From JAFDBW01 sp963825575 (GTDB lineage Bacteria > Desulfobacterota > Desulfuromonadia > Desulfuromonadales > BM103): a stretch of 64,000 nt of DNA. Of this stretch, positions 53,401 to 62,738 are shown piece by piece. Position 1 is the first letter of the stretch; the number at the start of each line of letters is the position of its first letter. The notes beneath the pieces are model-generated. The model saw only the letters and a list, made by a program, of their open reading frames with translations. It did not search any database and was not told where the DNA came from. Made by a program: the position numbers and the translations under genes. Location: assembly GCA_963825575.1 (NCBI GenBank), contig CAWGUB010000009.1, positions 62,001 through 126,000 on the forward strand, given 5' to 3'.

Positions 53401-53664
53401 ACCTTCCGCAGCCACCGACTTGACCTGCTTGATACCGTCGACTCCGGTCAGATTTTCCTCGATTTTGAGGATGACTCCTTCTTCGACCTCTTCCGGCCCG
53501 GCACCGGGATAGGCTACCGAAACCTGGACCCGATCAAGGTTCACGTCCGGGAAAACCTCCTGCTTGATGCTGAAGCCAAGGATCAGCCCCCCGACAATAA
53601 AAATCAGCATCAGCAGGTTGGCGGCAACATGGTTCTCCGCCATCCAGCGAATCGCGCCGTTCAT
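50494..53664 (-). CDS. RND-family efflux pump, inner-membrane transporter
   Basis: 1056 residues, the length of HAE1-type RND pumps (AcrB/MexB relatives). It has 12 membrane helices in two halves with large periplasmic porter loops. The proton-relay aspartates are in TM4 (ALGIVVDDAIVVGENVYEQ), and the second half has LTGVVVNDSLLLIDYINRHR. It exports drugs or lipophilic compounds driven by protons, together with the adaptor and outer-membrane factor upstream. Stop and start of adaptor and pump overlap by one base (TAATG). Substrate cannot be told from sequence. Confidence 0.95.
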   Translation of the reverse strand: MNGAIRWMAENHVAANLLMLIFIVGGLILGFSIKQEVFPDVNLDRVQVSVAYPGAGPEEVEEGVILKIEENLTGVDGIKQVKSVAAEGYGVVTAEIMTDADIDLVLQDIKSEVDRINTFPNDAEKPVVSKMLNRRDVISVVVFGELPERSLRELIEQVRDELLLEPGITQVDLSGVRPYEISIEINETNLRRYGLAFDQIAQRVRQASLDLPGGTIKTGSGEILVRTKERRYVGHEYASIVILTTVDGTEVTLGDVATIKDSFEETDQFGLFDGMPAAMAKVYRVADQKPTEISDAVKRYVEAKRLQLPESVGLATWNDNSELFKSRKDLLTRNALLGLVMVFITLGLFLEIRLALWVMLGIPISFCGALLFMPAIGVSINMISLFAFIMALGIVVDDAIVVGENVYEQRQSGKPYLQAAIDGATEVAQPVVFAILTSVTAFLPLLFTSGIMGKFILVIPAIVITVLLVSLVECLFILPAHLAIGQRVKAPGRFLAGLERNRQRFGKMLQRFIDGPYQKTLTLCLEYRYMTVAVAVAVLLLAGVGLIGGGIVKFRFMPDVDADVIQVALELAPGSPITQTTQVQDQVVKAGLDVVAEYDKARPEGASVMRHVFANVGSTVADRGPAGAFSSSGSNLASISMFLTPSELRGVPASEIASRWRERVGDIIGVESLTFKSTLIHLGANIDVQLAHNDFAVLDEAAERLKEIIATYPGTGEISDNYTLGKREVKVRLKAEARTLGITEEDLGRQLRGAFYGAEALRLQRGRNEVKVLVRYPEESRQHFWDLETMRIRVPGGGEIPLDRAATLVESRGFSKINRTDRKRVINVTATVDSHVANAEEIVAEIKSTALPKLITDYPGLSYDLEGEDKNRRESMASMFNGFKLVLIVIFALLAIPFRSYSQPLLIMAAIPFGIVGAILGHFLMGYDLSILSMFGLVALTGVVVNDSLLLIDYINRHRREGKTLKDALLSAGKRRFRPILLTSLTTFFGLTPMILETSVQAQFLVPMAISLAFGILFATGITLLLIPTLYMVLEDGRRLLGLSPSHAERHDETGN

Positions 53665-54836
53665 TACCTGGCCTCCCTCAACTGCGGTCGCAGCAACATT
53701 CCTTCGGCGACCCCGGTCAGACCCGTCAGGACGATCTTTTCTCCGGCCTGCAGGCCGGCCCGGACCAGAATTTCATCGCGCTCGCGACGGACAATATCAA
53801 CCGTTCGAATATGCAGACGGTTTTCACGGTCAGCAATCCAAACGGTATCGTTGTCACGCAAAGCACCGCGTGGCACAACAATCACATCGGCAAGCTCTTC
53901 ACCCTGCAGCCGGACCTCGACAAACATGCCTGGCAAGAGTTCATTAAGAAGACTTCTCCCGGTTCCATCTTTGGCAAGAGGATCGGCAACCGTGACCACG
54001 ACATGCGCCGTGCGGTTACGCGGGTCGACCTCCCCCATAGCCCGGGTTATCGCCCCCTGCCAGCGGAAGTTCCGGCCACCGGATTGCAGTTCAATCTCTG
54101 CTTCGGAGCCCTGCAAAATCTCTCCATTGCGCGGCACCTGCAGCCAGGCCAGATCATCAAGAGAGACCGGCACGACTATCTCCATCTGGTCGGTCCCGAC
54201 GATCGTCGCTACCGGTGATCCGGCATTCAAATACTGGCCTATTTCGAGTTGTTCACTCCGCACGTAGCCGTTGAAAGGTGCAAACACCCGGGTTCGCTGC
54301 AGGTTGATTTCGGCCTGTTGGACATTGGCAACAGCAGCATCCCGTTGCGCACTTGCACTCTTCATCTGCGGTTCATAGACCACCAGGGGGTTGGGTTCTT
54401 CAATGCTGCCGGGGTTCAAGGTCTGCCATTCCTGGCGGGCAACCCTGGCCAGATTCTCGTTGCGCTGCAATTCCAGCTCAGCCTGGGCCAGACTGGCCCT
54501 GGCCAGATCAATAGCCAACTCATAGTCCACGCTCTCAATGGCAAACAGCAGCTCACCTTTACGGATCGTGCCCCCGGCCACCATGTTCGAGGACAATTCA
54601 CTGACCCGCCCCTTGACCTGTGGTGTAATGTTGACTTCGTGTCTCGACTGAGCAGAGCCGGTGCCCAGGACAACGACCCGACGGGAACTCCTTACCAGTT
54701 CAGCCGTTTCAACCAACGGACCGAGATAGGGTGTCTCAAGAGGCTTGGGTGTCTTGCGTGATTTCACCAGGACAAAGGTCAACCCCAGTGCAATAACGAT
54801 GACCAGGATCGGCACAATAGCTTTTCTCATTGTCAT
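53664..54836 (-). CDS. RND efflux periplasmic adaptor (membrane fusion protein)
   Basis: 390 residues. An N-terminal membrane anchor (about 5-25) is present and no lipobox. A lipoyl/barrel-sandwich domain is split around a coiled-coil hairpin (ITPQVKGRVSELS... AEINLQRTRVFAPFNGYV), followed by beta-barrel and membrane-proximal domains (NELLPGMFVEVRL, VPRGALRDNDTVWIA). It links the pump to the outer-membrane factor. ATGA overlap with the gene upstream. Confidence 0.93.
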   Translation of the reverse strand: MTMRKAIVPILVIVIALGLTFVLVKSRKTPKPLETPYLGPLVETAELVRSSRRVVVLGTGSAQSRHEVNITPQVKGRVSELSSNMVAGGTIRKGELLFAIESVDYELAIDLARASLAQAELELQRNENLARVARQEWQTLNPGSIEEPNPLVVYEPQMKSASAQRDAAVANVQQAEINLQRTRVFAPFNGYVRSEQLEIGQYLNAGSPVATIVGTDQMEIVVPVSLDDLAWLQVPRNGEILQGSEAEIELQSGGRNFRWQGAITRAMGEVDPRNRTAHVVVTVADPLAKDGTGRSLLNELLPGMFVEVRLQGEELADVIVVPRGALRDNDTVWIADRENRLHIRTVDIVRRERDEILVRAGLQAGEKIVLTGLTGVAEGMLLRPQLREAR

Positions 54837-56251
54837 TTTCTCCCACCCTCCTCTACCTGTAACCGCAGATTCATTTCTTTACGCATCCAGGAGCCACCCA
54901 ATGCCCGCGCCAGACTGATGCGGTCAACCAGAAGTTGTTTCCGTGCGGAGAGCAGATTGCTGCGTGTTTCAAAATCAGATCGCTGTGCAGTCAGGACCGG
55001 CAGATAATCGTCCAGGCCGGCAAGGTATCTATCGGTTGACAGGCGCAGGGTCGCGCTGGTCGACTGCGCAGTAGCTGCAAGTTGTTCTACTCTTTGGGCC
55101 GTGGCGTAGTTGTTTGCCAGGGCATCTTCAACATCCTTGAATGCCGTGAGAACTGTCTGTTGGTAAAGCGCTACTGCTTCCCGCAGTGCGGCCTCCTGGC
55201 GGTCTACCTCGGCTCGCCGCCGACCTCCATCGACAATCGGCATGGTGAGATTACCAAGTAAACTCCAGAATTCCCCGGTTAGAAGGCCCGCGGTTACGTC
55301 CTGGCGCAAGGTCCCGTAGCTGCCGGACAGGCTGATTGAGGGAAAGCGGTCGGCAATTGCCGCCGCAATCCTTTGATCGGCTGCCTCGACCCGCGTCAAT
55401 GCAGCCTTCAGGTCCGGTCGATTGTTCAACAAGTCAGCCGGTATTCCGACATCGGAGAATTCCGGAGCTGTGGGTAAATCCGCAAGGGAGCCATTTTTAT
55501 TCTGTTCCGGATAGCGCCCGAGCAAAACGCTGATGGCGTGTTCGGCTTCGGCCAGACGGGCTTCGTAGAGATAGCGGACCGCCCTGGCGCCGGTCTGGCT
55601 CTGGCGCGACTGGTACATGTCGATCGCAGGTGCCAGACCGAGGCGATAACGACGTTCGACACGCTCTGCTGTATCATCAAAAGAGGCGACCAACTGATCG
55701 TTCAGGGCGATTTGGGCCCGCTGCTCAACGGCCAGGAAGTAGAGATCAGCCAGGCGCGCGGACAGGCCAAGGTAAAGCGTCTGCAGGTCCTGCTGGCCGG
55801 CGGCATAATCAAGCTGTGCAGCCTTGGTCCTGGCCGCCAGCTTTCCCCAGAGATCGAGTTCAAACCCGGCCGCCAGGGAAAGCTGCTCCGAATTGCCGAT
55901 GAAATCATCGGTCAAACCGGGCTGTTGGGAACGAGACAGGCTCCCGCTCGAGGAAAGGAACGGCAACTGGGCGCTCCGGTTGATCCTGACCAGCGTCTCG
56001 ACCTGGTCCAGGCGGGCAACCACCTGGGTCAACTCGAGGTTCTGCTTGAAGAGTTCCTCCATCAGCCGGTTGAGCTCTTCATCCTTAAAAGCCAGCCACC
56101 AACGCTCTGGTGGAGCAATCGACAACCCGTTCTCCTGGGATTCCAGATATCCGGGCGGCGGATCGACCGGCAGAGGCACGGATGACGGTTCATGTATTGT
56201 GCAACCCGCCAAGGCCCAAACAATAGTCGCGATGCATAAACACCGTATCAC
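54833..56251 (-). CDS. RND efflux outer-membrane factor (NodT/TolC-type lipoprotein)
   Basis: 472 residues. Lipoprotein signal with lipobox LAGC (C17), then two outer_membrane_efflux repeats (about 60-250 and 270-455) typical of OprM/NodT channels, e.g. LAAGFELDLWGKLAARTKAAQLD and FPSISLSGSYG. It forms the outer-membrane exit duct. It overlaps both neighbours by 4 bases, so the four genes tetR to pump are one tightly coupled operon. Confidence 0.93.
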   Translation of the reverse strand: MIRCLCIATIVWALAGCTIHEPSSVPLPVDPPPGYLESQENGLSIAPPERWWLAFKDEELNRLMEELFKQNLELTQVVARLDQVETLVRINRSAQLPFLSSSGSLSRSQQPGLTDDFIGNSEQLSLAAGFELDLWGKLAARTKAAQLDYAAGQQDLQTLYLGLSARLADLYFLAVEQRAQIALNDQLVASFDDTAERVERRYRLGLAPAIDMYQSRQSQTGARAVRYLYEARLAEAEHAISVLLGRYPEQNKNGSLADLPTAPEFSDVGIPADLLNNRPDLKAALTRVEAADQRIAAAIADRFPSISLSGSYGTLRQDVTAGLLTGEFWSLLGNLTMPIVDGGRRRAEVDRQEAALREAVALYQQTVLTAFKDVEDALANNYATAQRVEQLAATAQSTSATLRLSTDRYLAGLDDYLPVLTAQRSDFETRSNLLSARKQLLVDRISLARALGGSWMRKEMNLRLQVEEGGRK

Positions 56252-56883
56252 CTGGTCACCTCCATACCGGCGGCAGTAAAATCAAGGAAGGACTCGATAA
56301 GATCTTCGACGGGCACATCGACCTTGACATTTTCCGGGGCCATTGAATGGCGCTCGTGGCAACGCATGATGTGACTTAGAGAGCCCAGGGTAAAATGCAT
56401 CCGCCAGAACAGGTCCTGCTCTGACAGGGCGGGCAATGACAGGGCCAGAGCCATGAACAGACGCTGCATCAGGGGGCCCATATGCTGCAAGAAGATTGTC
56501 ATGGCAATGCCACGCGGTTCCGCAAGGATCCGGCCGATCAGGGCGATGAAATCTTCGGCTTCCGAGCCTGTTTGACGCAGGCGCAAGGTCGGCTCGATAA
56601 ACGTTCGCAGGACGTCTCTGCAGGTAGGCAATTCACCGGCCGATTCGGCCTTTTGCAATAGCGCCTCCAGCTGGCCGCTGCGGATCTCATTGAGGGGGTC
56701 AAGCCGACGAACAATCACGGCTTCGAGTAACGCTTCCTTACTGCCGAAATGATAGTTGACCGCGGCCAGGTTGGCCTCAGCAGCGGTGGTTATCCCGCGC
56801 AAGGACGTGGCATGATAACCTTGCCTGGCAAACAGGTGTTCGGCTGCATCGAGAATCCTCTGTTTGGTATCCGGCTGACTCAT
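56248..56883 (-). CDS. TetR/AcrR-family repressor of the efflux operon
   Basis: 211 residues. An N-terminal HTH (about 10-55: KQRILDAAEHLFARQGYHATSLRGITTAAEANLAAVNYHFGSKEALL) is followed by a helical ligand domain. First gene of the efflux operon, so probably an autorepressor relieved by pump substrates. GGAGG lies 12 bases before the ATG. The promoter upstream overlaps a 12-bp perfect palindrome. Confidence 0.93.
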   Translation of the reverse strand: MSQPDTKQRILDAAEHLFARQGYHATSLRGITTAAEANLAAVNYHFGSKEALLEAVIVRRLDPLNEIRSGQLEALLQKAESAGELPTCRDVLRTFIEPTLRLRQTGSEAEDFIALIGRILAEPRGIAMTIFLQHMGPLMQRLFMALALSLPALSEQDLFWRMHFTLGSLSHIMRCHERHSMAPENVKVDVPVEDLIESFLDFTAAGMEVTR

Positions 56884-56920
56884 CGGCTGACAGTGCCTCC
56901 AAAGCAGAAAAGGTTAACAT

Positions 56921-56959
56921 TCATACGTATGATTAAAACATCTGTTTTAAATATGTCAA
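56921..56959 (-). promoter_or_regulatory. Promoter and candidate TetR operator of the efflux operon
   Basis: Reading the minus strand: -35 TTGACA (56959-56954), 18-base spacer, -10-like TAATCA (56935-56930). The perfect palindrome TCATACGTATGA (56921-56932) covers the end of the -10, and a second palindrome AAAACATCTGTTTT (56935-56948) fills the spacer. Binding at either would block transcription. Confidence 0.65.
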
Positions 56960-57152
56960 GCGGTTTCGTCCAACACATCCATCCAGTCAACATTGGCGAT
57001 TAACTACCTGCTCAAAGCTTTGCAGGCTCCGCTCGGGAGCAGTCGCCATCAGCTCCTGCATGGCATGAGTAATTTCATACATTTTGGCTAGTTGCGTCCG
57101 ATCATATCCATGCTAGCCTTTAAAAACCATTTCCTATGAAGGACATTCATAT

Positions 57153-60100
57153 ATGTTTACCCGAAAGCGCGTGCTTTATGCCTGTATATTGATCGTCGGC
57201 CTCCTGTTTGGTTTTGTCAGCCTGATCCTGCCCGGAATCATTGTCGATAAGGCGCAAAGCTGGGTTGCCGCGGAAACAGGCCGGACCTTGAAAATAGGCT
57301 CGGTCAGCATCAACCCGATCGGCTTGACCGTAACGGTGCGCGACCTGACTCTCAGCGAGACTGATCCGGAGACACCTTTCATCAGCTGGCAAAACCTGAC
57401 CCTGTCGCTCAGCCTGAAATCCCTCTACTACATGGCACCGGTCGTCGACGAGCTGCAACTCGAAACACCCTATGTACACCTTGAGCGCATGGCTGAAAAC
57501 CGGTTCAATTTCAGCAGCCTGATTCCTGAAACGACGGAGACTGAAGAGCCTGATCCTGCATCAGGGCCGGCCCGATTCTCGATCAACAACCTGACAATTC
57601 ATAAAGGCACGATCGAACTGGTCGACAGCAGCCTCGACGAACCGGTCCAGCATACCATCCGGGATCTGAACCTGGCGCTACCTGCCATAGGCAACCTGCC
57701 CTACATGGTCGACAACCCGGTGCAGCCGATGTTGCACGCAATCGTCAATGACTCACCCGTTGATGTCAAAGGGGCAATCAAACCGTTCACCGAAACCCGC
57801 GAGGTCCAGCTCAAGCTTGCCCTGGAAAACATCGACCTGCCCTTCTACCTCGGCTACGTGCCGATGGAACTGCCGGTGCATCTGTTTAACGGCCGCCTCA
57901 GTTTTGACCTGGACCTCCTCTACCGCCTCACAGCCGACGCCGGACCGGAAATGGAGCTTAGCGGCCACCTTTACCTGACATCACTCGACATTCGGGATCG
58001 CCAGCACGAGAAGCTGTTTTTCCTGCCACTAATGCAAGTGGATATCGCACCGACCCGCCCATTGGCCAAGGAGATCCAGCTCAGCGCCCTGCACGTGTAC
58101 AACCTGGAAGTCTTTCTGAACCGTGACCGGCAAGGGGTCTGGAACCACAGCCGGATGGCGATGAACAGCGAGCAACCAGCCAACCCTGAGACAAAACCCG
58201 GGCAGGAGAAAGAAGACCAGCCCTCCGGGCAACCTCTCCGGCTGCAGATAAACGACTTCAGGCTGCGTGACGGTGTAGTCCATTTCCGGGACGATGTGCC
58301 TGCCGGGGGGTTTGCGACCACCGCCCATGAAATCAACATTGATCTGCAAGAATTTGCCCTGGACGCGGACGCTGCGAGCCCGTTCAAAGTGTCGCTGGCA
58401 ACCAAGCACGACGAACACATAACGCTCACGGGAGACCTGCTGATCAACCCGTTTACCCTGCAGATGCAAACCGAGGCCAAAGCGCTGAAAACTGCCGTCT
58501 ACGCTCCTTATTACCGGGACTTCTACAGTGTCCCCGTTGAAGGCAGCATGTCGATCAAGGCCAGGCTGGACTCCAATCCTGAGCAACCGTTGCTGGTCAG
58601 CCAGGGTCACGTTGTCTCGCAAAATGCATACATGCCCTTCAACAAAGACGAAGGCCTGGGGATCGCCCTGCTGGAAATGACCGGCCTCTCTTACAACCTC
58701 GCGGAGAACCGGCTTGAGATCGAGTCCTACCGGGGCACAGACGGGCGCTTGAAATTTTCACGAAATAAAGCGGGGCACTGGACCCTGCTTTCGGACAACT
58801 TTCCGATCCTGGCGAAGCTGGCCGAGACCCCGGATAAATCACCGCCACCGGCAAAGCAAGGAGAAGGCGAGGAGTTCAGTTATCAGATCGGCGAACTCGC
58901 GTTCGTCAACTGGCAATTCGATATTCGCGACGACCTGCCCGAGACCCCGGTGAAACTGCAGGCCCGGGATTTCAACCTGACGTTCCGCAACCTGGCTGCC
59001 CCGGAAAAAGTGCAGAGTCCTTTTGAATTTGCAACGGCCTTTGGCCGCAAAGGGCAGATTCGTCTGGGCGGGACAGTCTCCCTGGCAGGGCAATCGATCG
59101 ACCTGAAGGGCCAGCTGAAAAATATCGCGCTGAACACCTTTGCGCCGTACGTCAGCGAACAGGCAAACCTGGTGCTCGAGAACGGCACCCTGAACCTCAC
59201 CACCAAAGCATCGCTCACCCCCGGGCAGGAAGGCTTCAACCTGCGCTTCGACGGTGACCTCGGCATCAGCCGTTTCCACCTGCTGGACGGCATCCATCGT
59301 GAAGACCTGCTCAAATGGGATAGCCTGCAGATCGCCGGGATCAAAGGGCAGACGACTCCCATGGAGTTGTCAATCAAGTCGATCACGCTCAGTGACTATT
59401 TCGCCAAGGTCCTGATTGACGAAGAGGCACGCCTGAACCTGGCGGAGGCTTTCAGAAAAGAGGGTGCCTCGGCCGGGGGCGGAGAATCTGCGGAGGGGCC
59501 TGCATCGGATGTGACGGCCGCAGCGGAAGCCGAAGAGACGGGGCCGGACTCAGCGCAACCCGCAATCCGGATCGACACAGTAATTCTGCAGGGAGGGCAG
59601 GTCGACTTTACCGACCGCAACCTGCCCAGGGCCTTCCACGCCGACATGCGGGAACTGGGAGGCCGCATCAGCGGTCTGGATTCCGACCCCGCTGCCCGTG
59701 CAGAGGTTGACCTGCGCGGCAGCCTGCGCGGCCAGTCACCCCTGACCATCAGCGGCTCCGTCAATCCGCTTGCAAAAAAGCTGTTCCTCGATCTCAAATT
59801 GAGTTTTCGCGACATTGACCTGAGCCCGATGTCGCCTTACTCGGGGAATTATGTCGGCTACCTGATCGAAAAAGGCAAGCTGAACCTTTCGCTTGAATAC
59901 AAGGTTGAGGACAACCAGCTCAAAGCCGGCAACGAGGTATTCCTCGATCAGTTCAGCTTTGGCGAAGCCGTGGCAAGCGAGGAGGCCACCGGCCTGCCGG
60001 TCAAGCTGGCCGTAGCCCTGCTCAAGGACAGAAATGGCGAGATCCACCTCGATATCCCCGTTTACGGTGACCTTGAAGACCCCCAGTTCAGTATCGCTGG

Positions 60101-60767
60101 TGTGGTCTGGACCATCATCAAGAACCTGCTCGTTAAAGCAGCCACCTCACCCTTCGCCCTGCTCGGAGCCATGCTCGGCGGCGGCGAGGAGGACTTCAGC
60201 AGTATTAACTTCGATTACGGCTCCGCTCGCCTGAGCCCGACGGAACAGGACAAGCTGCTGCGCATGTCACAGGCGCTGACCGACCGGCCCAGCCTGGATG
60301 TTGAAGTCAGCGGTTTTGTCGACCCGGAAAACGACCCGGAAGGCTACCGCAGGGAGAAGCTGTCAACGGAGATCAGGAGACTCAAATATCTCGACCTGGT
60401 CGAAGGCCAGGCCCTCCCTGAAGGGGTCAGCGAAGACGACGTCGACATTCCAGACGAGGAGTACGCAGATTACCTCTGGCAGGTTTATAGCGAAGCTGAT
60501 TTTCCAAAGCCGAGAAATTTCATCGGCATGACAAAAAAACTTCCGGAAGGCGAGATGGAGAAGCTGATTTATGCCAACACCGAGGTCAACGAGGAGATGC
60601 TTGGCAAGCTCGCCCAGACCAGAGCCCTGGCGGTGCAGAATTTTCTGACCGAAGACGGACAGTTGCCCAAGGAAAGAATTTTCCTCAAAGAACCTGACAT
60701 CGCAGCGGCTCCGGACAATGAAACAGTCCATCGCGCCCGGGTCGAGCTCGGCGCCACGGTGCAATAA
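57153..60767 (+). CDS. DUF748 (AsmA-like) giant envelope protein
   Basis: 1204 residues. One N-terminal membrane anchor (about 7-28), then a long periplasmic beta-rich chain with DUF748 repeats (LKIGSVSINPIGLTVTVRDLTL at the start, INDFRLRDGVVHFRD mid-way, FSFGEAVASEEATGLPVKLAVALLKDRNGEIHLDIPVYG late). A charged C-terminal region contains FDYGSARLSPTEQDKLLRMSQAL, resembling an OmpA/peptidoglycan-binding motif. Relatives belong to the AsmA-like repeat proteins that may form lipid-conducting bridges between membranes; that role here is inference. Starts at an ATG with GAAGGA upstream. Confidence 0.85.
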   Translation: MFTRKRVLYACILIVGLLFGFVSLILPGIIVDKAQSWVAAETGRTLKIGSVSINPIGLTVTVRDLTLSETDPETPFISWQNLTLSLSLKSLYYMAPVVDELQLETPYVHLERMAENRFNFSSLIPETTETEEPDPASGPARFSINNLTIHKGTIELVDSSLDEPVQHTIRDLNLALPAIGNLPYMVDNPVQPMLHAIVNDSPVDVKGAIKPFTETREVQLKLALENIDLPFYLGYVPMELPVHLFNGRLSFDLDLLYRLTADAGPEMELSGHLYLTSLDIRDRQHEKLFFLPLMQVDIAPTRPLAKEIQLSALHVYNLEVFLNRDRQGVWNHSRMAMNSEQPANPETKPGQEKEDQPSGQPLRLQINDFRLRDGVVHFRDDVPAGGFATTAHEINIDLQEFALDADAASPFKVSLATKHDEHITLTGDLLINPFTLQMQTEAKALKTAVYAPYYRDFYSVPVEGSMSIKARLDSNPEQPLLVSQGHVVSQNAYMPFNKDEGLGIALLEMTGLSYNLAENRLEIESYRGTDGRLKFSRNKAGHWTLLSDNFPILAKLAETPDKSPPPAKQGEGEEFSYQIGELAFVNWQFDIRDDLPETPVKLQARDFNLTFRNLAAPEKVQSPFEFATAFGRKGQIRLGGTVSLAGQSIDLKGQLKNIALNTFAPYVSEQANLVLENGTLNLTTKASLTPGQEGFNLRFDGDLGISRFHLLDGIHREDLLKWDSLQIAGIKGQTTPMELSIKSITLSDYFAKVLIDEEARLNLAEAFRKEGASAGGGESAEGPASDVTAAAEAEETGPDSAQPAIRIDTVILQGGQVDFTDRNLPRAFHADMRELGGRISGLDSDPAARAEVDLRGSLRGQSPLTISGSVNPLAKKLFLDLKLSFRDIDLSPMSPYSGNYVGYLIEKGKLNLSLEYKVEDNQLKAGNEVFLDQFSFGEAVASEEATGLPVKLAVALLKDRNGEIHLDIPVYGDLEDPQFSIAGVVWTIIKNLLVKAATSPFALLGAMLGGGEEDFSSINFDYGSARLSPTEQDKLLRMSQALTDRPSLDVEVSGFVDPENDPEGYRREKLSTEIRRLKYLDLVEGQALPEGVSEDDVDIPDEEYADYLWQVYSEADFPKPRNFIGMTKKLPEGEMEKLIYANTEVNEEMLGKLAQTRALAVQNFLTEDGQLPKERIFLKEPDIAAAPDNETVHRARVELGATVQ

Positions 60768-60789
60768 TTTACAGTTAACGGAGACACAC

Positions 60790-61311
60790 ATGAAAGACGC
60801 GCTCCTGATCATCGACATGCTCAACGATTTCGTTCTGCCGGGTGCCCCGCTGGAAGTACCGGAGACCCGCACGATTATCGCCGCCATCCGGAAGCAGGTG
60901 GACAAGGCCAGGCAGGCAGGACGAATGGTTGTCTACGTTTGCGATTCGCACACCGAAGACGACCCCGAGTTTTCACGCATGGACTGGCCGCCACACGCGG
61001 TGCGCGGGACAGACGGAGCAGCGGTCATCGACGAACTGGCCCCCATGGAGACGGACCCGGTTGTCGAAAAGACCAGCTACTCCGCATTTCACCAGACCGG
61101 TCTGGAGGGGCTGCTGCAGAGCCGCAACATTGACCATCTCACCCTGACCGGGTGCGTGACCAACATCTGTATTTTCTACACCGCTTACGACGCGGTCATT
61201 CGCGGCTACGACGTGACCGTGCCGTCAGACTGTGTCGCCGACCTGGATCCCCGCGACGGTACCTTTGCCAGGAAGCAGATGGCCGAAGTTCTCGGCGTCA
61301 AGGTCGTGTGA
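60790..61311 (+). CDS. Cysteine hydrolase of the isochorismatase/nicotinamidase family
   Basis: 173 residues. Catalytic triad D9 (LLIIDMLNDF), K94 (VVEKTSYSAF) and C122 (LTGCVTNICI). Likely metal ligands are D52, H54 and H69 (VCDSHTEDDPEF, WPPHAV), as in nicotinamidases. Conversion of nicotinamide to nicotinate is the best guess because pncB, which uses nicotinate, ends two bases away on the opposite strand. GGAG precedes the ATG. Other amidase substrates remain possible. Confidence 0.85.
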   Translation: MKDALLIIDMLNDFVLPGAPLEVPETRTIIAAIRKQVDKARQAGRMVVYVCDSHTEDDPEFSRMDWPPHAVRGTDGAAVIDELAPMETDPVVEKTSYSAFHQTGLEGLLQSRNIDHLTLTGCVTNICIFYTAYDAVIRGYDVTVPSDCVADLDPRDGTFARKQMAEVLGVKVV

Positions 61312-61313
61312 GC

Positions 61314-62738
61314 TCAGCTTGCATGCTCTCGCTGCAGTTTTTCCCTGAGATCGAGCAGTCGCTTGCTGACGCCGACCTTGTAAAGATGCGGATTGATAAG
61401 ACGCAGACTGCCTTCCGGCAGATATTGCAGCTGGCTTTCGCAGTAATCGGCCATTTCCATCAGTGAAGGCGCAGTCTGCAGAATCTGCCCCTCCTCCATG
61501 ACCACTGAACGGCAATCGACAAGTTGGTCTTCCGCTGCAAGCGTCTTGCAGCGCTGGGGATTCGATGCGTCGTAGGCAACCTGGCCTGCCGCGAAAGGCT
61601 TACCCCCGTGGTCGTCGAGGTCCAGTACGTCCATAACGAATCGACCGTCGCGGTCTTTCGCCCGCAGCCACCGCTTGCAACCGGGCAAGGTGCTTTTGAC
61701 CGGGTCGCTGGTCACTTTCATGCGCGGCTCGCCAGCGAATTCAACCAGCTTGTAGACCCCGCCCAAGGCACCGCCGCCTGGGCCGGCACAGGTCGCCAGG
61801 CGCGTCCCGACCCCGTAAATATCAATCACTCCTCCTTCACTGCGAATCGAGTTGATCACGTACTCGTCAAGTTCGTTCGACGCGACAATTTTCACATCGG
61901 GGAAGCCTGCGTCATCGAACATCCGGCGCGCCTGTCGGCTCAGGTAAGCCAGGTCACCTGAATCAAGTCGGACACCCATCAGCTCATGTCCTGCGGCACG
62001 CAGTTCTCTGGCCACCGTGAGGCTGTTCGGCAAACCGCTGGAGAGGGTATCGTAAGTATCGACCAGAAGCACGCAATGGTCCGGAAAGCACTCCGCGTAG
62101 GCCCGGAAGGCGCTCAGTTCGTCGGGAAAGGCCATGACCCAGCTGTGAGCATGAGTGCCTTTGACCGGCAGGTCAAGATTGTACCCCGCCAGGACGTTGC
62201 TGGTGGAACGCACACCGCCAATGGCGGCAGCACGGGCAACACTCATGGCACCATCGGGACCATGGGCCCGCCGCAAGCCGAACTCGATCACCTGGCCCCC
62301 GCCCGCAGCGCGGGTCAGACGCGCGGCCTTGGTCGCCACCAGGGTCTGGAAGTTGATGACATTGAGCAACACAGCCTCCACGAACTGGGTCTCGGCCAGC
62401 GTCCCCTCGACGGTCAAAAGCGGTTCTCCCGGGAAGACGATCTCCCCTTCCCGCGGAGCAGTGACCCTGCCACGAAAGCGGAACTCCCTGAGAAACGCAA
62501 GGAATGAGTCGTCAAACAAGCCGAGTGAAGCCAGGTATTGAATATCCTTTGCCGAGAAGGCCAGTCCGGAAAGATACTCCAGGGCAGGCTGCAGACCGGC
62601 AAAGACCGCGTATCCCCCCTGGTACGGAATCTCACGGAAAAACATTTCGAAGGCCGCGGGCTTCTCGTGCATCGATTCCCGCTGGTAACCAGCCAGCATG
62701 GTCAGTTCATAAAGGTCGGTCAGCAAAGACTTATACAT
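61314..62738 (-). CDS. pncB: Nicotinate phosphoribosyltransferase
   Basis: 474 residues. It opens SLLTDLYELTMLAGYQRE and has the family blocks LLNVINFQTLVATKAAR, EFGLRRAHGPDGA, GTHAHSWVMAF and GVRLDSGDLAYLSRQARRMFDDAGF, and the C-terminal part of the longer NAPRT type. It makes nicotinate mononucleotide in NAD salvage. The start at 62738 follows GGGAG. Converges with the nicotinamidase-like gene. Confidence 0.95.
   Translation of the reverse strand: MYKSLLTDLYELTMLAGYQRESMHEKPAAFEMFFREIPYQGGYAVFAGLQPALEYLSGLAFSAKDIQYLASLGLFDDSFLAFLREFRFRGRVTAPREGEIVFPGEPLLTVEGTLAETQFVEAVLLNVINFQTLVATKAARLTRAAGGGQVIEFGLRRAHGPDGAMSVARAAAIGGVRSTSNVLAGYNLDLPVKGTHAHSWVMAFPDELSAFRAYAECFPDHCVLLVDTYDTLSSGLPNSLTVARELRAAGHELMGVRLDSGDLAYLSRQARRMFDDAGFPDVKIVASNELDEYVINSIRSEGGVIDIYGVGTRLATCAGPGGGALGGVYKLVEFAGEPRMKVTSDPVKSTLPGCKRWLRAKDRDGRFVMDVLDLDDHGGKPFAAGQVAYDASNPQRCKTLAAEDQLVDCRSVVMEEGQILQTAPSLMEMADYCESQLQYLPEGSLRLINPHLYKVGVSKRLLDLREKLQREHAS

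Noticed and set aside
51832..54267. 811-codon plus-strand frame across the RND pump and adaptor genes
   Set aside because: Antisense shadow; composition rich in Asp, His and Arg, typical of reverse-complement reading of a membrane protein gene.
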